DNA of 64,000 nt from positions 310,001-374,000 of the forward strand of contig NZ_JANGAD010000001.1 in the NCBI RefSeq assembly GCF_024461735.1. The letters run 5' to 3'. Under the pieces are notes generated by a model. It was not told the DNA's origin. It did not search any database and saw nothing but the letters and a program-made list of their open reading frames with translations. The position numbers were made by a program, and so were the translations under genes. Source of the DNA: Anaerotignum propionicum. Its GTDB lineage: Bacteria; Bacillota; Clostridia; Lachnospirales; Anaerotignaceae. This document shows, piece by piece, positions 26,032 through 34,059 of this stretch. The stretch's first letter is position 1; each line of letters starts with the position of its first letter.

Positions 26032-27085
26032 AGATATGACGTTTGAGACGGTATTAGATCGTATGCTGAATCGGGTTTCCTCTGATATAGATAAGCGGGA
26101 AGGGAGTATTATTTATGATGCTCTTGCTCCTGCGGCGGCGGAGCTTTGCCAGATGTATATTGACCTTGATATTGTTCTGAATGAAACTTTTGCGGATACG
26201 GCAAGTAGGGAATATTTGATTCTTAGAGCAAAGGAAAGAGGGATAACACCCTATGAAGCCACAAAAGCAATTGGAAAGGCAGTTTTTAATTGTGTCGTTC
26301 CCGTAGGCGGTCGGTTTAATTTAGGAGATTTTAACTACCAGGTGACTGAGGCAATATCTTCCCAGGCCTTTACCTACAAAGTCATCTGCGAAACGGTTGG
26401 AAGTGATGCAAATCATAACTTGGGTACGCTGATTCCCATACAATATATCCAAGGGTTGACTAAGGCAGAATTGGTGGAGGTGTTGACCCCTGGGGAAGAT
26501 GCAGAAAGCACACAAAGTCTGAGAAAGCGGTACTTAAATAGCTTTGATAGGCAGGCATTTGGAGGAAATCGAGCTGATTATCTAGAAAAAATAAATGCTA
26601 TATCCGGCGTGGGGGGCTGTAAGGTATATCGTGCATGGAATGGCGGTGGAACTGTGAAATGTGTTGTGCTGAATTCTCAGTATCAGAAGCCTAGTAAGAG
26701 TCTGATAGAGGATGTGCAGACTACCGTTGACCCTACCCAGAATGCAGGGGGCGGCTTAGGCATTGCCCCCATTGACCATGTGGTGACCATCGAAGGGGTG
26801 ACGGAAACTCCTATTGCTATTGCTAGTACCATTACTTATGAAAGTGGATGGAGCTTGTTAGAGTGTAAACCTTATATCGAGGAGATTATAGACCTATATT
26901 TTATGGAATTAAGTAAAGGTTGGGCAGATAGCGGAAATCTTGTAGTACGAATTTCTCAGATTGAATCCAGATTGTTGGATATGGATGGGATTTTGGATAT
27001 TGGGAATACAACCATTAACGGAGAAGCAAAAAACCTGATGCTGGATGAAAATTGCATTCCCATAAGGGGTGAGTTCCATGGCTGA
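26024..27085 (+). CDS. Baseplate J protein (XkdT-like)
   Basis: 353 residues. The start (MYEDMTFETVLDRMLNRVSSDIDKREGSIIYDALAPAAAELCQMY) and the core (GRFNLGDFNYQVTEAISSQAFTYKVICETVGSDANHNLG, SLRKRYLNSFDRQAFGGNRADYLEKI) are diagnostic of baseplate J/gp47 proteins. These form the wedge arms carrying the fibres. The gene overlaps both neighbours. Confidence 0.93.
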   Translation: MYEDMTFETVLDRMLNRVSSDIDKREGSIIYDALAPAAAELCQMYIDLDIVLNETFADTASREYLILRAKERGITPYEATKAIGKAVFNCVVPVGGRFNLGDFNYQVTEAISSQAFTYKVICETVGSDANHNLGTLIPIQYIQGLTKAELVEVLTPGEDAESTQSLRKRYLNSFDRQAFGGNRADYLEKINAISGVGGCKVYRAWNGGGTVKCVVLNSQYQKPSKSLIEDVQTTVDPTQNAGGGLGIAPIDHVVTIEGVTETPIAIASTITYESGWSLLECKPYIEEIIDLYFMELSKGWADSGNLVVRISQIESRLLDMDGILDIGNTTINGEAKNLMLDENCIPIRGEFHG

Positions 27086-27623
27086 AATACAGAGTTATTT
27101 TCCTGACCTATTGAAAGAGGTGAAGGAGTTTCAAAAGCTGGCAATAGCTGAGAATCCTGAGCTTCTTTTTTTATGGGATGAGTTGGAACAGGTTTTGGAT
27201 AACCAATTTATTGATACGGCTACCAAAACCGGGGTGGCAAGGCGAGAACGGATGCTAAAAATTACCCCTAAGGCCACGGAGACTTTAGAAGAGAGAAAGT
27301 TTCGGTTAATGGCAAGGTATAACGAGAATTTGCCTTATACATTACGGACGCTTCAAAGTCAGCTTTCCATTCTTTGTGGGGAAAAGGGGTATCGGCTGGA
27401 AATCGATTATGGTGCTTTCAGCCTAAAAACAAAGCTGGAGCTGACAAACAAAAAGAATTTTGAAGCCGTGGAGGAAATGCTGGAGCGGATTGTGCCTATG
27501 AATATGCTGTTGACCGTGGAATTGCTGTATAACCAACATCAAGAACTACGGCAGTTGACCCATGGGGCAATGAGGGTATACACCCATGATGGTTTAAGAG
27601 AGGAGGCATTTGGAAATGGCTGA
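27078..27623 (+). CDS. Baseplate protein, DUF2313-type (XkdU-like)
   Basis: 181 residues from ATG 27078 (AAGGGGTGAG ahead; a GTG at 27069 is an alternative). YFPDLLKEVKEFQKLAIAENPELLFLWDELEQVLDNQFI, then RERMLKITPKATETLEERKFRLMARYNENLPYTLRTL are hallmarks of XkdU/gp48-like proteins that link wedge and fibre. Ends eight bases into the next gene. Confidence 0.88.
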   Translation: MAEIQSYFPDLLKEVKEFQKLAIAENPELLFLWDELEQVLDNQFIDTATKTGVARRERMLKITPKATETLEERKFRLMARYNENLPYTLRTLQSQLSILCGEKGYRLEIDYGAFSLKTKLELTNKKNFEAVEEMLERIVPMNMLLTVELLYNQHQELRQLTHGAMRVYTHDGLREEAFGNG

Positions 27624-27807
27624 TTTTACGGCAAATTATAATCTGGAAAAGCCTGCCCAGAGTGATTTTTATAATGTAGAAGTGCAGAATAAGAACATGG
27701 ATAAAATTGATGTAGCTTTGGCAGGGGCAAAATATATTATTTCTCCCTCAGGAGAGAAGTTTAAATGGGGAATGGATGTAGGCGGGTTATTTTTAGAGGA
27801 GGTGTAG
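27616..27807 (+). CDS. Short tail-fibre N-terminal-like protein
   Basis: 63 residues from ATG 27616, nine bases after AGAGGAGG. The sequence TANYNLEKPAQSDFYNVEVQNKNMDKID is the motif usually found at the N terminus of long tail fibres in Firmicutes phages, where it docks on the baseplate. Here it stands alone and stops before the repeat protein at 27811, which has its own AGAGGAGGTG site. The fibre therefore seems split into an adaptor and a shaft, or has lost the joining part. Confidence 0.72.
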   Translation: MADFTANYNLEKPAQSDFYNVEVQNKNMDKIDVALAGAKYIISPSGEKFKWGMDVGGLFLEEV

Positions 27808-27810
27808 ACT

Positions 27811-28530
27811 ATGGCAAGTGGAGATAAATTTTATTTGGCGGATAAGGAAACGCTGGATGAGGTGAAAGGAAAAATAGGAAGTACAACGGACACAGGGGGA
27901 AGCAGTACCGCAGGAAGTGTTTTTGGGAAAATCAATTATCTGGTTTCTCAGGTGAGTAGTTATTTGGCTACCATTTACTCGTGGGTTAATACACTCGTGG
28001 GCAAAATTGGTAATACCAATGATAGCGAAGGCACAGCAACCACAGGAACAGTCATGGGGAAGTTGAATTTTTTGGTTACTCATGGGAGTAACAATTTAAC
28101 TGATGTTTATAATTATGTTTTAGGAATAGGTAATACGAACGATAAACAAGGTAATGCTACATCAGGATCTGTAATGGGGAAGTTAAATTATCTTATTTCT
28201 CAGGTAAGTACATACTTATCTTCTATCTATTCATCAACTAATACCGCTAATAGCAAGCTAAACAGTTTGATGAATGGCATAATAATTAAAAGTGTTCAAA
28301 AAGGAGTATCATCATCACAAAATATTTCTATAGCCAGCATAAATCCCTCTAAATGCATAGTTTTGCTAGATGGAATTTATAGTAGAACGACAAGAGAAGT
28401 TACTAGTGCTGGATATCATGCAACATTTGTTGATAGAGTCTCCGCACCCTATCTTAATAGCATAACAACAACAAGTATAAATGTTATTAGTGAAGGAACT
28501 TTTTCATGGCAAGTTATTGAATTCTATTAA
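27811..28530 (+). CDS. Repeat-containing tail fibre / receptor-binding candidate
   Basis: 239 residues. Three imperfect repeats (about residues 19-60, 64-100 and 103-140) follow the plan IGxTxDxxGxxTxGxVxGKxNxLV, separated by helical stretches such as SQVSSYLATIYSWVNTL, as in trimeric fibre shafts. The last 90 residues (IIIKSVQKGVSSSQNISIASINPSKCIVLLDG...) look like a globular tip. At this locus the tip would choose the target cell surface. The repeat plan is common in Clostridia phages; the tip is not one I recognise. Confidence 0.7.
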   Translation: MASGDKFYLADKETLDEVKGKIGSTTDTGGSSTAGSVFGKINYLVSQVSSYLATIYSWVNTLVGKIGNTNDSEGTATTGTVMGKLNFLVTHGSNNLTDVYNYVLGIGNTNDKQGNATSGSVMGKLNYLISQVSTYLSSIYSSTNTANSKLNSLMNGIIIKSVQKGVSSSQNISIASINPSKCIVLLDGIYSRTTREVTSAGYHATFVDRVSAPYLNSITTTSINVISEGTFSWQVIEFY

Positions 28531-28543
28531 GGAGGATTAAATT

Positions 28544-28870
28544 ATGTATCGATATGCTCAGTTAAATCAGAGAAAAATATGTGTGGGGATTTCCCTACTT
28601 TCAGGAGAAGTGGATGCAGAAAATATGATATCAATTAGCGATGATGCGGAAGTTTTAGGCTTGCAATACAATAGTGGTATTTGGAAAAAACTGAATAAAC
28701 TCGAGAAAAGTGAAGTTTCATCGATTGAACAAGAACAAACAGATATCCAAAAAATTATGCAAGTAATGTCTGACGTAGAATTACGTGATCTAAAAACTCA
28801 GCAAAATCAAGGACTTTTAGCACAGCAAATGGCAGAACTTGAATTGTTAATATTAGGAGGTAATACTTAA
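28544..28870 (+). CDS. Small fibre-associated protein (XkdW position)
   Basis: 108 residues. The N terminus (MYRYAQLNQRKICVGISLLSGEVD) is common in proteins encoded just after fibres. The C half is helical with Gln repeats (SSIEQEQTDIQKIM..., TQQNQGLLAQQMAELE), probably coiled coil. It may be a fibre chaperone or part of the fibre complex. Its stop overlaps the XkdX-like start. Confidence 0.65.
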   Translation: MYRYAQLNQRKICVGISLLSGEVDAENMISISDDAEVLGLQYNSGIWKKLNKLEKSEVSSIEQEQTDIQKIMQVMSDVELRDLKTQQNQGLLAQQMAELELLILGGNT

Positions 28871-29025
28871 TGAATACAGAGACAAAAAGCCCAATGTTTG
28901 ATGATTTGAAAATGAGGTATGAAAAGAATTTTGTAAGGAAGGATCAGCTTCAAAAGTTTGTTGGTTTTGGCAAGATTTCTGCCGAGGAATACAAACAAAT
29001 CACCGGCGAGGATTTACCAGCATAA
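28870..29025 (+). CDS. XkdX-like small protein
   Basis: 51 residues (MNTETKSPMFDDLKMRYEKN... ending ISAEEYKQITGEDLPA). The FVRKDQLQKFVGFGKISAEEY pattern is the XkdX family, found after fibre genes in many Firmicutes prophages and tailocins. Role unknown. It is the last gene before the strong terminator at 29044. Confidence 0.82.
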   Translation: MNTETKSPMFDDLKMRYEKNFVRKDQLQKFVGFGKISAEEYKQITGEDLPA

Positions 29026-29043
29026 CAAATACACAGAGTAACC

Positions 29044-29069
29044 AAAAGCCCAGACTAATCTGGGCTTTT
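29044..29069 (+). terminator. Terminator after the tail structural genes
   Basis: AAAAGCCCAGA (29044-29054) and TCTGGGCTTTT (29059-29069) form a perfect 11-base stem with a CTAA loop. It parts the structural genes from the two small membrane-protein genes that follow. Confidence 0.88.
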
Positions 29070-29092
29070 CTTACTGAAAGGGGGGGAAGTGT

Positions 29093-29404
29093 GTGGACAT
29101 AATAGCGATTGGTATGATACAAGCGTTAATAACCGCCATGGGGATTTGGTTTTTACAGCAGAGTTTATCCAAACGGGAGAAAGCCGCCCAAAGGCGGGAG
29201 CAAGAGCGAGAAGAGATGGAGTACAAGCTTTTGACGGCAGTAAATGCATCAATTGCTTTGGGGGAGGCAACGGCAAAGGCAGTACAGCGGATTCCTGATG
29301 CCCATTGCAACGGGGATATGACAGAGGCGTTATGTTACACCACGACTGTGAAGCATGATCTAAAGAACTTTCTACATCGAAAGGCGGTGGAGAAAATTGT
29401 TTGA
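29093..29404 (+). CDS. Small membrane protein of the late/lysis position
   Basis: 103 residues from GTG 29093 after GGGGGGAAG. A single N-terminal membrane segment (about 2-20, IIAIGMIQALITAMGIWFLQQ) is followed by a highly charged helix (SKREKAAQRREQEREEMEYKLL) and a conserved-looking segment with RIPDAHCNGDMTEAL. In PBSX the XhlA/XhlB lysis proteins occupy this place, but the topology differs from XhlA. Function unassigned; a holin helper or release protein is a positional guess. Confidence 0.6.
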   Translation: MDIIAIGMIQALITAMGIWFLQQSLSKREKAAQRREQEREEMEYKLLTAVNASIALGEATAKAVQRIPDAHCNGDMTEALCYTTTVKHDLKNFLHRKAVEKIV

Positions 29405-29693
29405 ACGAAAAAAGCGGAAGCGTTTTCGAATTAATGATGATACCATGACAACCATTGTGGTATCATCATTGTTTTTTTGCGTTGGGGTGGTAATTGCGGG
29501 TATGGTTTTGGCATATATTGGGGTTGATGTTTCTACGATTGTTGGGAGTGCACTGACGGTTTTCGGTACGGAATTGGGCATTTGCGGTGTCATGACAATC
29601 TTTAACCGTTGGGCGGACAGGCAAGACAGAATTACGCAGAGGAGGCAGGAAAGTCGAGTAAAAAGAAATAGTGAGCAAAGAGAAAACCAATGA
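29397..29693 (+). CDS. Holin-like two-helix membrane protein
   Basis: 98 residues from TTG 29397, overlapping the previous gene by 8 bases. A basic N terminus (FERKKRKRFRINDD) precedes two hydrophobic segments (about 19-42 and 46-68) with a short turn, then a basic C-terminal tail (RWADRQDRITQRRQESRVKR). Size and topology suit a class II holin that would let particles out. No endolysin gene is next to it. An internal ATG near 29444 is a possible alternative start. Confidence 0.6.
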   Translation: MFERKKRKRFRINDDTMTTIVVSSLFFCVGVVIAGMVLAYIGVDVSTIVGSALTVFGTELGICGVMTIFNRWADRQDRITQRRQESRVKRNSEQRENQ

Positions 29694-30176
29694 AATAAAT
29701 GACAATAAAGTTCTTATGAATGAAACAAATTTTTTTCTATCTCATTACTCACATTTGACCGCTACCTAGAAAAAGCAAAATTTTTGACCAAATCTAGAGA
29801 TATGATTTATATTAGTAATAGGGTACATATCTAGGGCATTGCCAGATAAAGTTTTTTGCAGATTGAATTTAGAATATTTAAGCTAACATGGGATGAACAA
29901 ATAAGATTTTATTAAAAGTTTAGATATTTGAAAAGCTTTTTAAATAATAGAGTGAATTTTTGTCTGAACTCACCTTTATCTAAAATATGGAAAAAAATGT
30001 TTTATTTTCAAAAATAATACTATTAAATGTAATATAAAACATAACTTAATAATACTTTATCTAAAAATAATTATTAATAAATAAATGTTTTGGATTATCG
30101 TTGACTTATTATAGGTAATATATTAAAATATTAGGAATGTTTAAATTCTTAGACTAAGGGAGAAAGGGGAAAGAAT
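29694..30176 (+). other. AT-rich gap between tail cluster and orphan blaI
   Basis: About 480 bases with very high AT content and no reading frame worth calling. The only feature is the promoter at 30101-30129. No integrase and no obvious att repeat matching the left end of the tail cluster could be seen by eye. Confidence 0.5.
30101..30129 (+). promoter_or_regulatory. Promoter of the orphan blaI-like gene
   Basis: TTGACT (30101-30106), 17-base spacer, TAAAAT (30124-30129), about 48 bases upstream of the start codon. The same TTGACT -35 box is used by the second blaI-like gene at 34460. Confidence 0.6.
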
Positions 30177-30584
30177 ATGCAAGGTAAATCACAGGTCCTG
30201 ACGAAGAATGAACAGGAAATAATGAATCTTTTGTGGAAAGAGAATCGGCCTTTGTCTCGTTCCGACATTATAAATCTTTCAACAGACCGTTCTTGGAAAG
30301 CCAGTTCTATTCACATTTTATTAAATCAGCTTTTGGAAAAAGGTGCAATTCAGGTATATGGATTTATTAAAACAGGGAAAAATTATGGGCGAACCTTCAC
30401 GCCTTCATTTTCTGAAGAGGAATATTTTGTAATGCAATTTCAAAACAGTCGATGTTATCAACAATCAAAGGGAGCATCTTTAGTTGATTTTGTTTCTGCA
30501 TTTATTCAAGGAGAAGAAATTGATAGTGATATCATTGACAGCTTAGAAGAGTTACTAAATAAAAAAAGAAAAGAATTGAAATAA
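30177..30584 (+). CDS. BlaI/MecI-type repressor, orphan copy
   Basis: 135 residues, RBS AAAGGGGAAA. The winged helix (LTKNEQEIMNLLWKENRPLSRSDIINLS...SSIHILLNQLLEKGAI) and the C-terminal dimerisation part are of the BlaI/MecI kind. It is about 80% identical by eye to the repressor at 34056-34460, but no M56 protease gene follows it. Without a partner sensor it may regulate the 34 kb operon in trans or be a constitutive repressor. The duplication brackets the mmuM gene. Confidence 0.87.
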   Translation: MQGKSQVLTKNEQEIMNLLWKENRPLSRSDIINLSTDRSWKASSIHILLNQLLEKGAIQVYGFIKTGKNYGRTFTPSFSEEEYFVMQFQNSRCYQQSKGASLVDFVSAFIQGEEIDSDIIDSLEELLNKKRKELK

Positions 30585-31308
30585 AACTTTGGCGTTTCTT
30601 AATTTTGTGCACTTAAACAAAGGGCTTCTTCATATTTTCGTTGAGCTTTTTTCAACCATGTGTACTTTCATTATCTTATCTATTCCTGATTTTGCTGCAG
30701 ATTTTGCAATATGATGGACATAAATCATAGACTCTATTTTTTCTATATTTGCCCATTAAGATTTACATAATACAGCTCTGAATACAATAATCCAAATAGA
30801 TGATAGGAAGACTATAAATTAATTTAAGTAAAATTCTAATATTTTTTATTCAGAAAAAATAGAAGAATACTGCCTTTATATTTTTATAGATTCGGAAAGT
30901 ATCGAATACGATTCTTTCTAAAAATATTTCAAAAGAGATATGGAAGCTGCATTCAAGCGGTTGACGTCAATAGTGGTTGTATGGTAAGCTTTATGAAATT
31001 ACTACGAAATGCTTATCAAGAGTTGCGGATTGAGAAAGGTGTTTATTTACTGGATAGTATTTTGCTCTTTCAATTTTTTTGAAAGAGTTTTTTCGTTTTA
31101 TCAGTTATTTTAGGATAAAAAATGAACAGGGATTATGCATTTTGCTGATTATTTGAAATTAGTATAGCTGATTTATTCTTGCCTGCTCGCTCATTCAATG
31201 AAATCCAATGTATCTCCAATTATTTTAAATTAGGAGCCAACATGAATATCATTAAAAAATGAAGTTACATAAGAGATTTAAGAATTTCAATTTACAAGGA
31301 GGCCTTTT
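30585..31308 (+). other. Gap before mmuM with possible gene debris
   Basis: About 720 AT-rich bases. A terminator-like hairpin lies at 31065-31095. On the minus strand between 30600 and 30740 two short frames (one with HIAKSAAKSGIDKIMKVHM, another with WLKKAQRKYEEALCLSAQN then stop) have coding-like composition but are broken by stops and a frame change. They may be the remains of a deleted gene. No intact gene is present. Confidence 0.35.
31065..31095 (+). terminator. Terminator-like hairpin upstream of mmuM
   Basis: CTCTTTCAA (31065-31073) pairs with TTGAAAGAG (31079-31087) and is followed by TTTTTTCGTTTT. What it ends is unclear: no intact gene lies directly upstream, so it may belong to a leader or to a lost gene. 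Confidence 0.65.
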
Positions 31309-32244
31309 ATGAACCCTATTGAACGAATTTTGGCTGAATATCCATTGATGATATTAGACGGAGCCTTTTCTACTGAACTGGAACGACGGGGCTGTGACCT
31401 GAATGATCCCCTTTGGTCGGCAAAGGTTCTTATGGAAAATCCTGATATGATTGGGGCAGTACATGAGGATTATTTTAAAGCGGGAGCGGATTGTGCTATC
31501 ACTGCCAGTTATCAAGCGACGTTCGAAGGTTTTATGAGACGAGGGCTAACAAAGCAGGAGGCAAAGGAGCTCATTCAACTTTCCGTGAGCATTGCAACGA
31601 AAGTACGGGATAGCTTTTGGGCTGACCCCCAAAATAGGGCTAATCGACCGAAACCTCTGGTTGCGGCCTCTGTTGGCCCATACGGTGCTTTTGTTGCTGA
31701 TGGTTCTGAATATAGAGGGAATTATGGACTGACCAGAGAGCAATTGGAGGAATTTCACCGAGAAAGAATGGCAACGTTGATTGAGGCAAAGCCAGATATA
31801 TTGGCCTGCGAAACCATTCCTTGCTTTGTTGAGGCACAGGCAATTGTGAATGTTTTGGGAGAGCATCCCGAAATGACTGCATGGATAAGTTTCAGTGCCA
31901 AGGACGGCACTTGCATTAACAGCGGGGAGCGGATAGAGGACTGTGCCCGTTTACTGGATGGGTTTCCCCAAGTGGCGGCGATTGGTATAAACTGCACTGC
32001 CCCGGAATTTGTGGAGTCTCTTATTTTAGAAATTCGCAAGGGATCAAATAAGCCCATCATTGTTTATCCAAATTCGGGAGAACAATATGATGCAGTAACA
32101 AAAACTTGGCATGGCAGTTCAACAGGAATGTGTTACGGTGATATTGCCAAGCATTGGTTTGAAAAGGGGGCTCGCCTGATTGGTGGTTGTTGCAGAACAA
32201 CGCCTGATGATATTCGCCAGATTGCCCTTTGGGGAAGGGAATAG
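31309..32244 (+). CDS. mmuM: Homocysteine S-methyltransferase
   Basis: 311 residues, RBS AAGGAGG. MmuM/YagD-type enzymes move a methyl group from S-methylmethionine (or SAM) to homocysteine, giving methionine. The zinc-binding Cys are visible in IGINCTAPEF and in IGGCCRTTPDDI near the C terminus; LDGAFSTELERRG at the N terminus and AASVGPYGAFVADGSEYRG in the middle are also typical. Length matches the family. It stands alone, with its own terminator, and no S-methylmethionine permease lies beside it. Confidence 0.92.
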   Translation: MNPIERILAEYPLMILDGAFSTELERRGCDLNDPLWSAKVLMENPDMIGAVHEDYFKAGADCAITASYQATFEGFMRRGLTKQEAKELIQLSVSIATKVRDSFWADPQNRANRPKPLVAASVGPYGAFVADGSEYRGNYGLTREQLEEFHRERMATLIEAKPDILACETIPCFVEAQAIVNVLGEHPEMTAWISFSAKDGTCINSGERIEDCARLLDGFPQVAAIGINCTAPEFVESLILEIRKGSNKPIIVYPNSGEQYDAVTKTWHGSSTGMCYGDIAKHWFEKGARLIGGCCRTTPDDIRQIALWGRE

Positions 32245-32287
32245 ACCTAAAACATAAAATCAGTTATGTACATTATTTAAAATTGAA

Positions 32288-32331
32288 AAAAAGCATTCAA
32301 GATACTAAATATAATGTCTTGAGTGCTTTTT
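32288..32331 (+). terminator. Terminator of mmuM
   Basis: A 15-base arm at 32288-32302 (AAAAAGCATTCAAGA) pairs with 32317-32331 (one G-T pair). Confidence 0.82.
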
Positions 32332-32637
32332 GTATGTGGTTTAGATTTGGTCAGGTAATATGAAGGGAATAAACGCCCTGTTCATTATTTGAAATCATTT
32401 AGAAATATTGAACTTTTCAAATCTTGTTATGATTGATGTAAAGCGAGTACCTGTTTAGTTACAAATATCCAATATCCAATTTGTATTGTAACATCTTTGA
32501 TGAGCAAAGTAATAATAAAAGGGCATTAAAAAGCAGACTAGCACATATTTTCGATTATGTAGTCTGCATAAGGAATATCAATTTGAAATTTTCTGCACTG
32601 TTATATTTTTAATTTAAATAGTGCTCTTAAAAATAAA
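32332..32637. other. Convergent gap between mmuM and the blaI-M56 operon
   Basis: About 300 AT-rich bases that hold only the minus-strand terminator at 32526-32567. No gene seen. Confidence 0.5.
32526..32567 (-). terminator. Terminator of the blaI-M56-peptide operon
   Basis: On the minus strand GCAGACTA and TAGTCTGC (32560-32567 and 32533-32540), extended by ACATA/TATGT, form a long stem followed by TTTTTAAT. Confidence 0.8.
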
Positions 32638-32895
32638 TTATCTCGGTATTATCCATTCCCATTCTGTAAGCCATTTTCCATATGTGAGTGACCATAGTCT
32701 CTTCTGCCAGTCACCATCAACAAGACGATATCTCCATTCCGTTTGTTCTGCCATCGGTGTAATCACGATGTCATCTAAGTCACTTGTGAGAACACCCGTA
32801 GTATCCGCCCCATAAGCAATATAAGCAGGTGTAGATAAATTTCCCGCAAGCAAGGTAAGGCTAAAACAAGAAATTAGTAATGTTTTCTTTAGCAT
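32638..32895 (-). CDS. Small secreted Trp-rich protein downstream of an M56 sensor
   Basis: 85 residues with a signal peptide (MLKKTLLISCFSLTLLAGNLSTPAYIAYGA; cleavage near residue 29). The mature part of about 55 residues has six Trp in its last 35 positions (EWRYRLVDGDWQKRLWSLTYGKWLTEWEW). RBS AGGAGG. It follows the blaI and M56 genes on the same strand with 15 bases between, so it is probably a target or partner of that system: a wall-directed or membrane-active peptide, or a signal sensed by the M56 protein. The family is not recognised. Confidence 0.7.
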   Translation of the reverse strand: MLKKTLLISCFSLTLLAGNLSTPAYIAYGADTTGVLTSDLDDIVITPMAEQTEWRYRLVDGDWQKRLWSLTYGKWLTEWEWIIPR

Positions 32896-32910
32896 AATAT
32901 TCCTCCTAAA

Positions 32911-34059
32911 TTATTTAACCGGTAATGAAGTAAATGGCTCGTTCAGCAGATATTCCTCTCCAAGCACACTCACAAACTCTTCATTTACATACAATGAATA
33001 AGTACCATCGTGATTGTCTAGTAAATATGCTGCAGTAGGTGTTATAGCATATGTCTCTTGATCTTCACAAGAAAATACTGGTTGAATGACAAACAGATTC
33101 GAAACGAGAAACAGCATTGTGATTAAAAAATAAACACCGTACACCATAGGCTGATATTTCTTTGCATAATCCTTTTCAAGAATCAGGTGAAAACGTTGCT
33201 CCACATTACTCATTTGACCTGCATTCACTAAAACCGATGTGGTCGCTGCATCCATAGTTGGCTGGAGGGCTTGTCTGCTTGAAAGTTGATATCTAAGAAC
33301 CATAGTGATTGATTCTAAATATTTAAACTTTTCTTCCTCACTTAATTGGGAAATCAGCTTTGCATCACAGCGCAACTCCAGAATATGAACCAAATTACCT
33401 TTTAAAATATGTACCATTGGGTTCCACCAAAAAATGACGCAAATAAAATGCATAAATAATTTTATCCACGCGTCTTTGTTTAAAAAGTGGGTTAGTTCAT
33501 GCAAAAGAATGCAACGCAACTCGTCCTCAGTAAAAGGAATTTTAGGCAAGTAGATGGTAGGATGAAAATATCCCGAAACCATTGGAGACGGAATACCGGC
33601 TAGTTCAACCAATTCAACCTTAGGTTTTTTCTTAGAATGAGATAGAACTTCATTCATAATCTTAATCGCACATTGATTTTTTAGGACTGTTTTCATACGG
33701 AGAATATTTTTCAATCGTTTCGCTTCTATCACGTATTTTACAACAAAGAATACGGCACCTGCTATCCAAAGGAATAGAAATATGTCAAGAATAGAAAGCT
33801 CATAACCCATAATTGAGAAAATGCCCATTGTTAAACCATCAATAATTGCTGGAAACATATATTGGGATTGAATGACAATGGCATTGGGAAGCTCAAAAAC
33901 AAAGCATAAGCGAAATAAACAGACTCCTAAAAAGAGAAGCAACGGTGCAACGCTAAAGTGGGCAATAAACCCGGTTTGTTTTCTCATGATAGATAGAAAA
34001 ATGATAAAAATATTACACCAAAGAACGGCCATAAGAAATGAAAATACGGACAAACTCAT
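32911..34059 (-). CDS. M56-family membrane metalloprotease sensor (BlaR1-like)
   Basis: 382 residues. Four or so membrane segments surround a cytoplasmic zinc protease domain with HELTHFLNKDAW (HExxH) and the downstream LELRCDAKLI Glu-containing helix. BlaR1 and MecR1 cut BlaI-type repressors after a signal. The outer C-terminal part is only about 65 residues (TPTAAYLLDNHDGTYSLYVNEEFVSVLG) and lacks the penicillin-binding sensor domain, so the signal is not a covalent beta-lactam. Its ATG overlaps the stop of the blaI-like gene, the classic arrangement. Confidence 0.85.
   Translation of the reverse strand: MSLSVFSFLMAVLWCNIFIIFLSIMRKQTGFIAHFSVAPLLLFLGVCLFRLCFVFELPNAIVIQSQYMFPAIIDGLTMGIFSIMGYELSILDIFLFLWIAGAVFFVVKYVIEAKRLKNILRMKTVLKNQCAIKIMNEVLSHSKKKPKVELVELAGIPSPMVSGYFHPTIYLPKIPFTEDELRCILLHELTHFLNKDAWIKLFMHFICVIFWWNPMVHILKGNLVHILELRCDAKLISQLSEEEKFKYLESITMVLRYQLSSRQALQPTMDAATTSVLVNAGQMSNVEQRFHLILEKDYAKKYQPMVYGVYFLITMLFLVSNLFVIQPVFSCEDQETYAITPTAAYLLDNHDGTYSLYVNEEFVSVLGEEYLLNEPFTSLPVK

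Noticed and set aside
18471..29693. Complete integrated prophage.
   Set aside because: No integrase, repressor, terminase, portal, capsid or att repeat could be found, and ordinary chromosomal genes flank the cluster closely.
31010..31095. TTATCAAGAG followed by a terminator upstream of mmuM, recalling the start of a SAM-I riboswitch.
   Set aside because: The other conserved SAM-I parts (the GGGA..GGCCC kink-turn segment and the GAAACC..GGCAACC core) are absent, so only a chance resemblance can be claimed.
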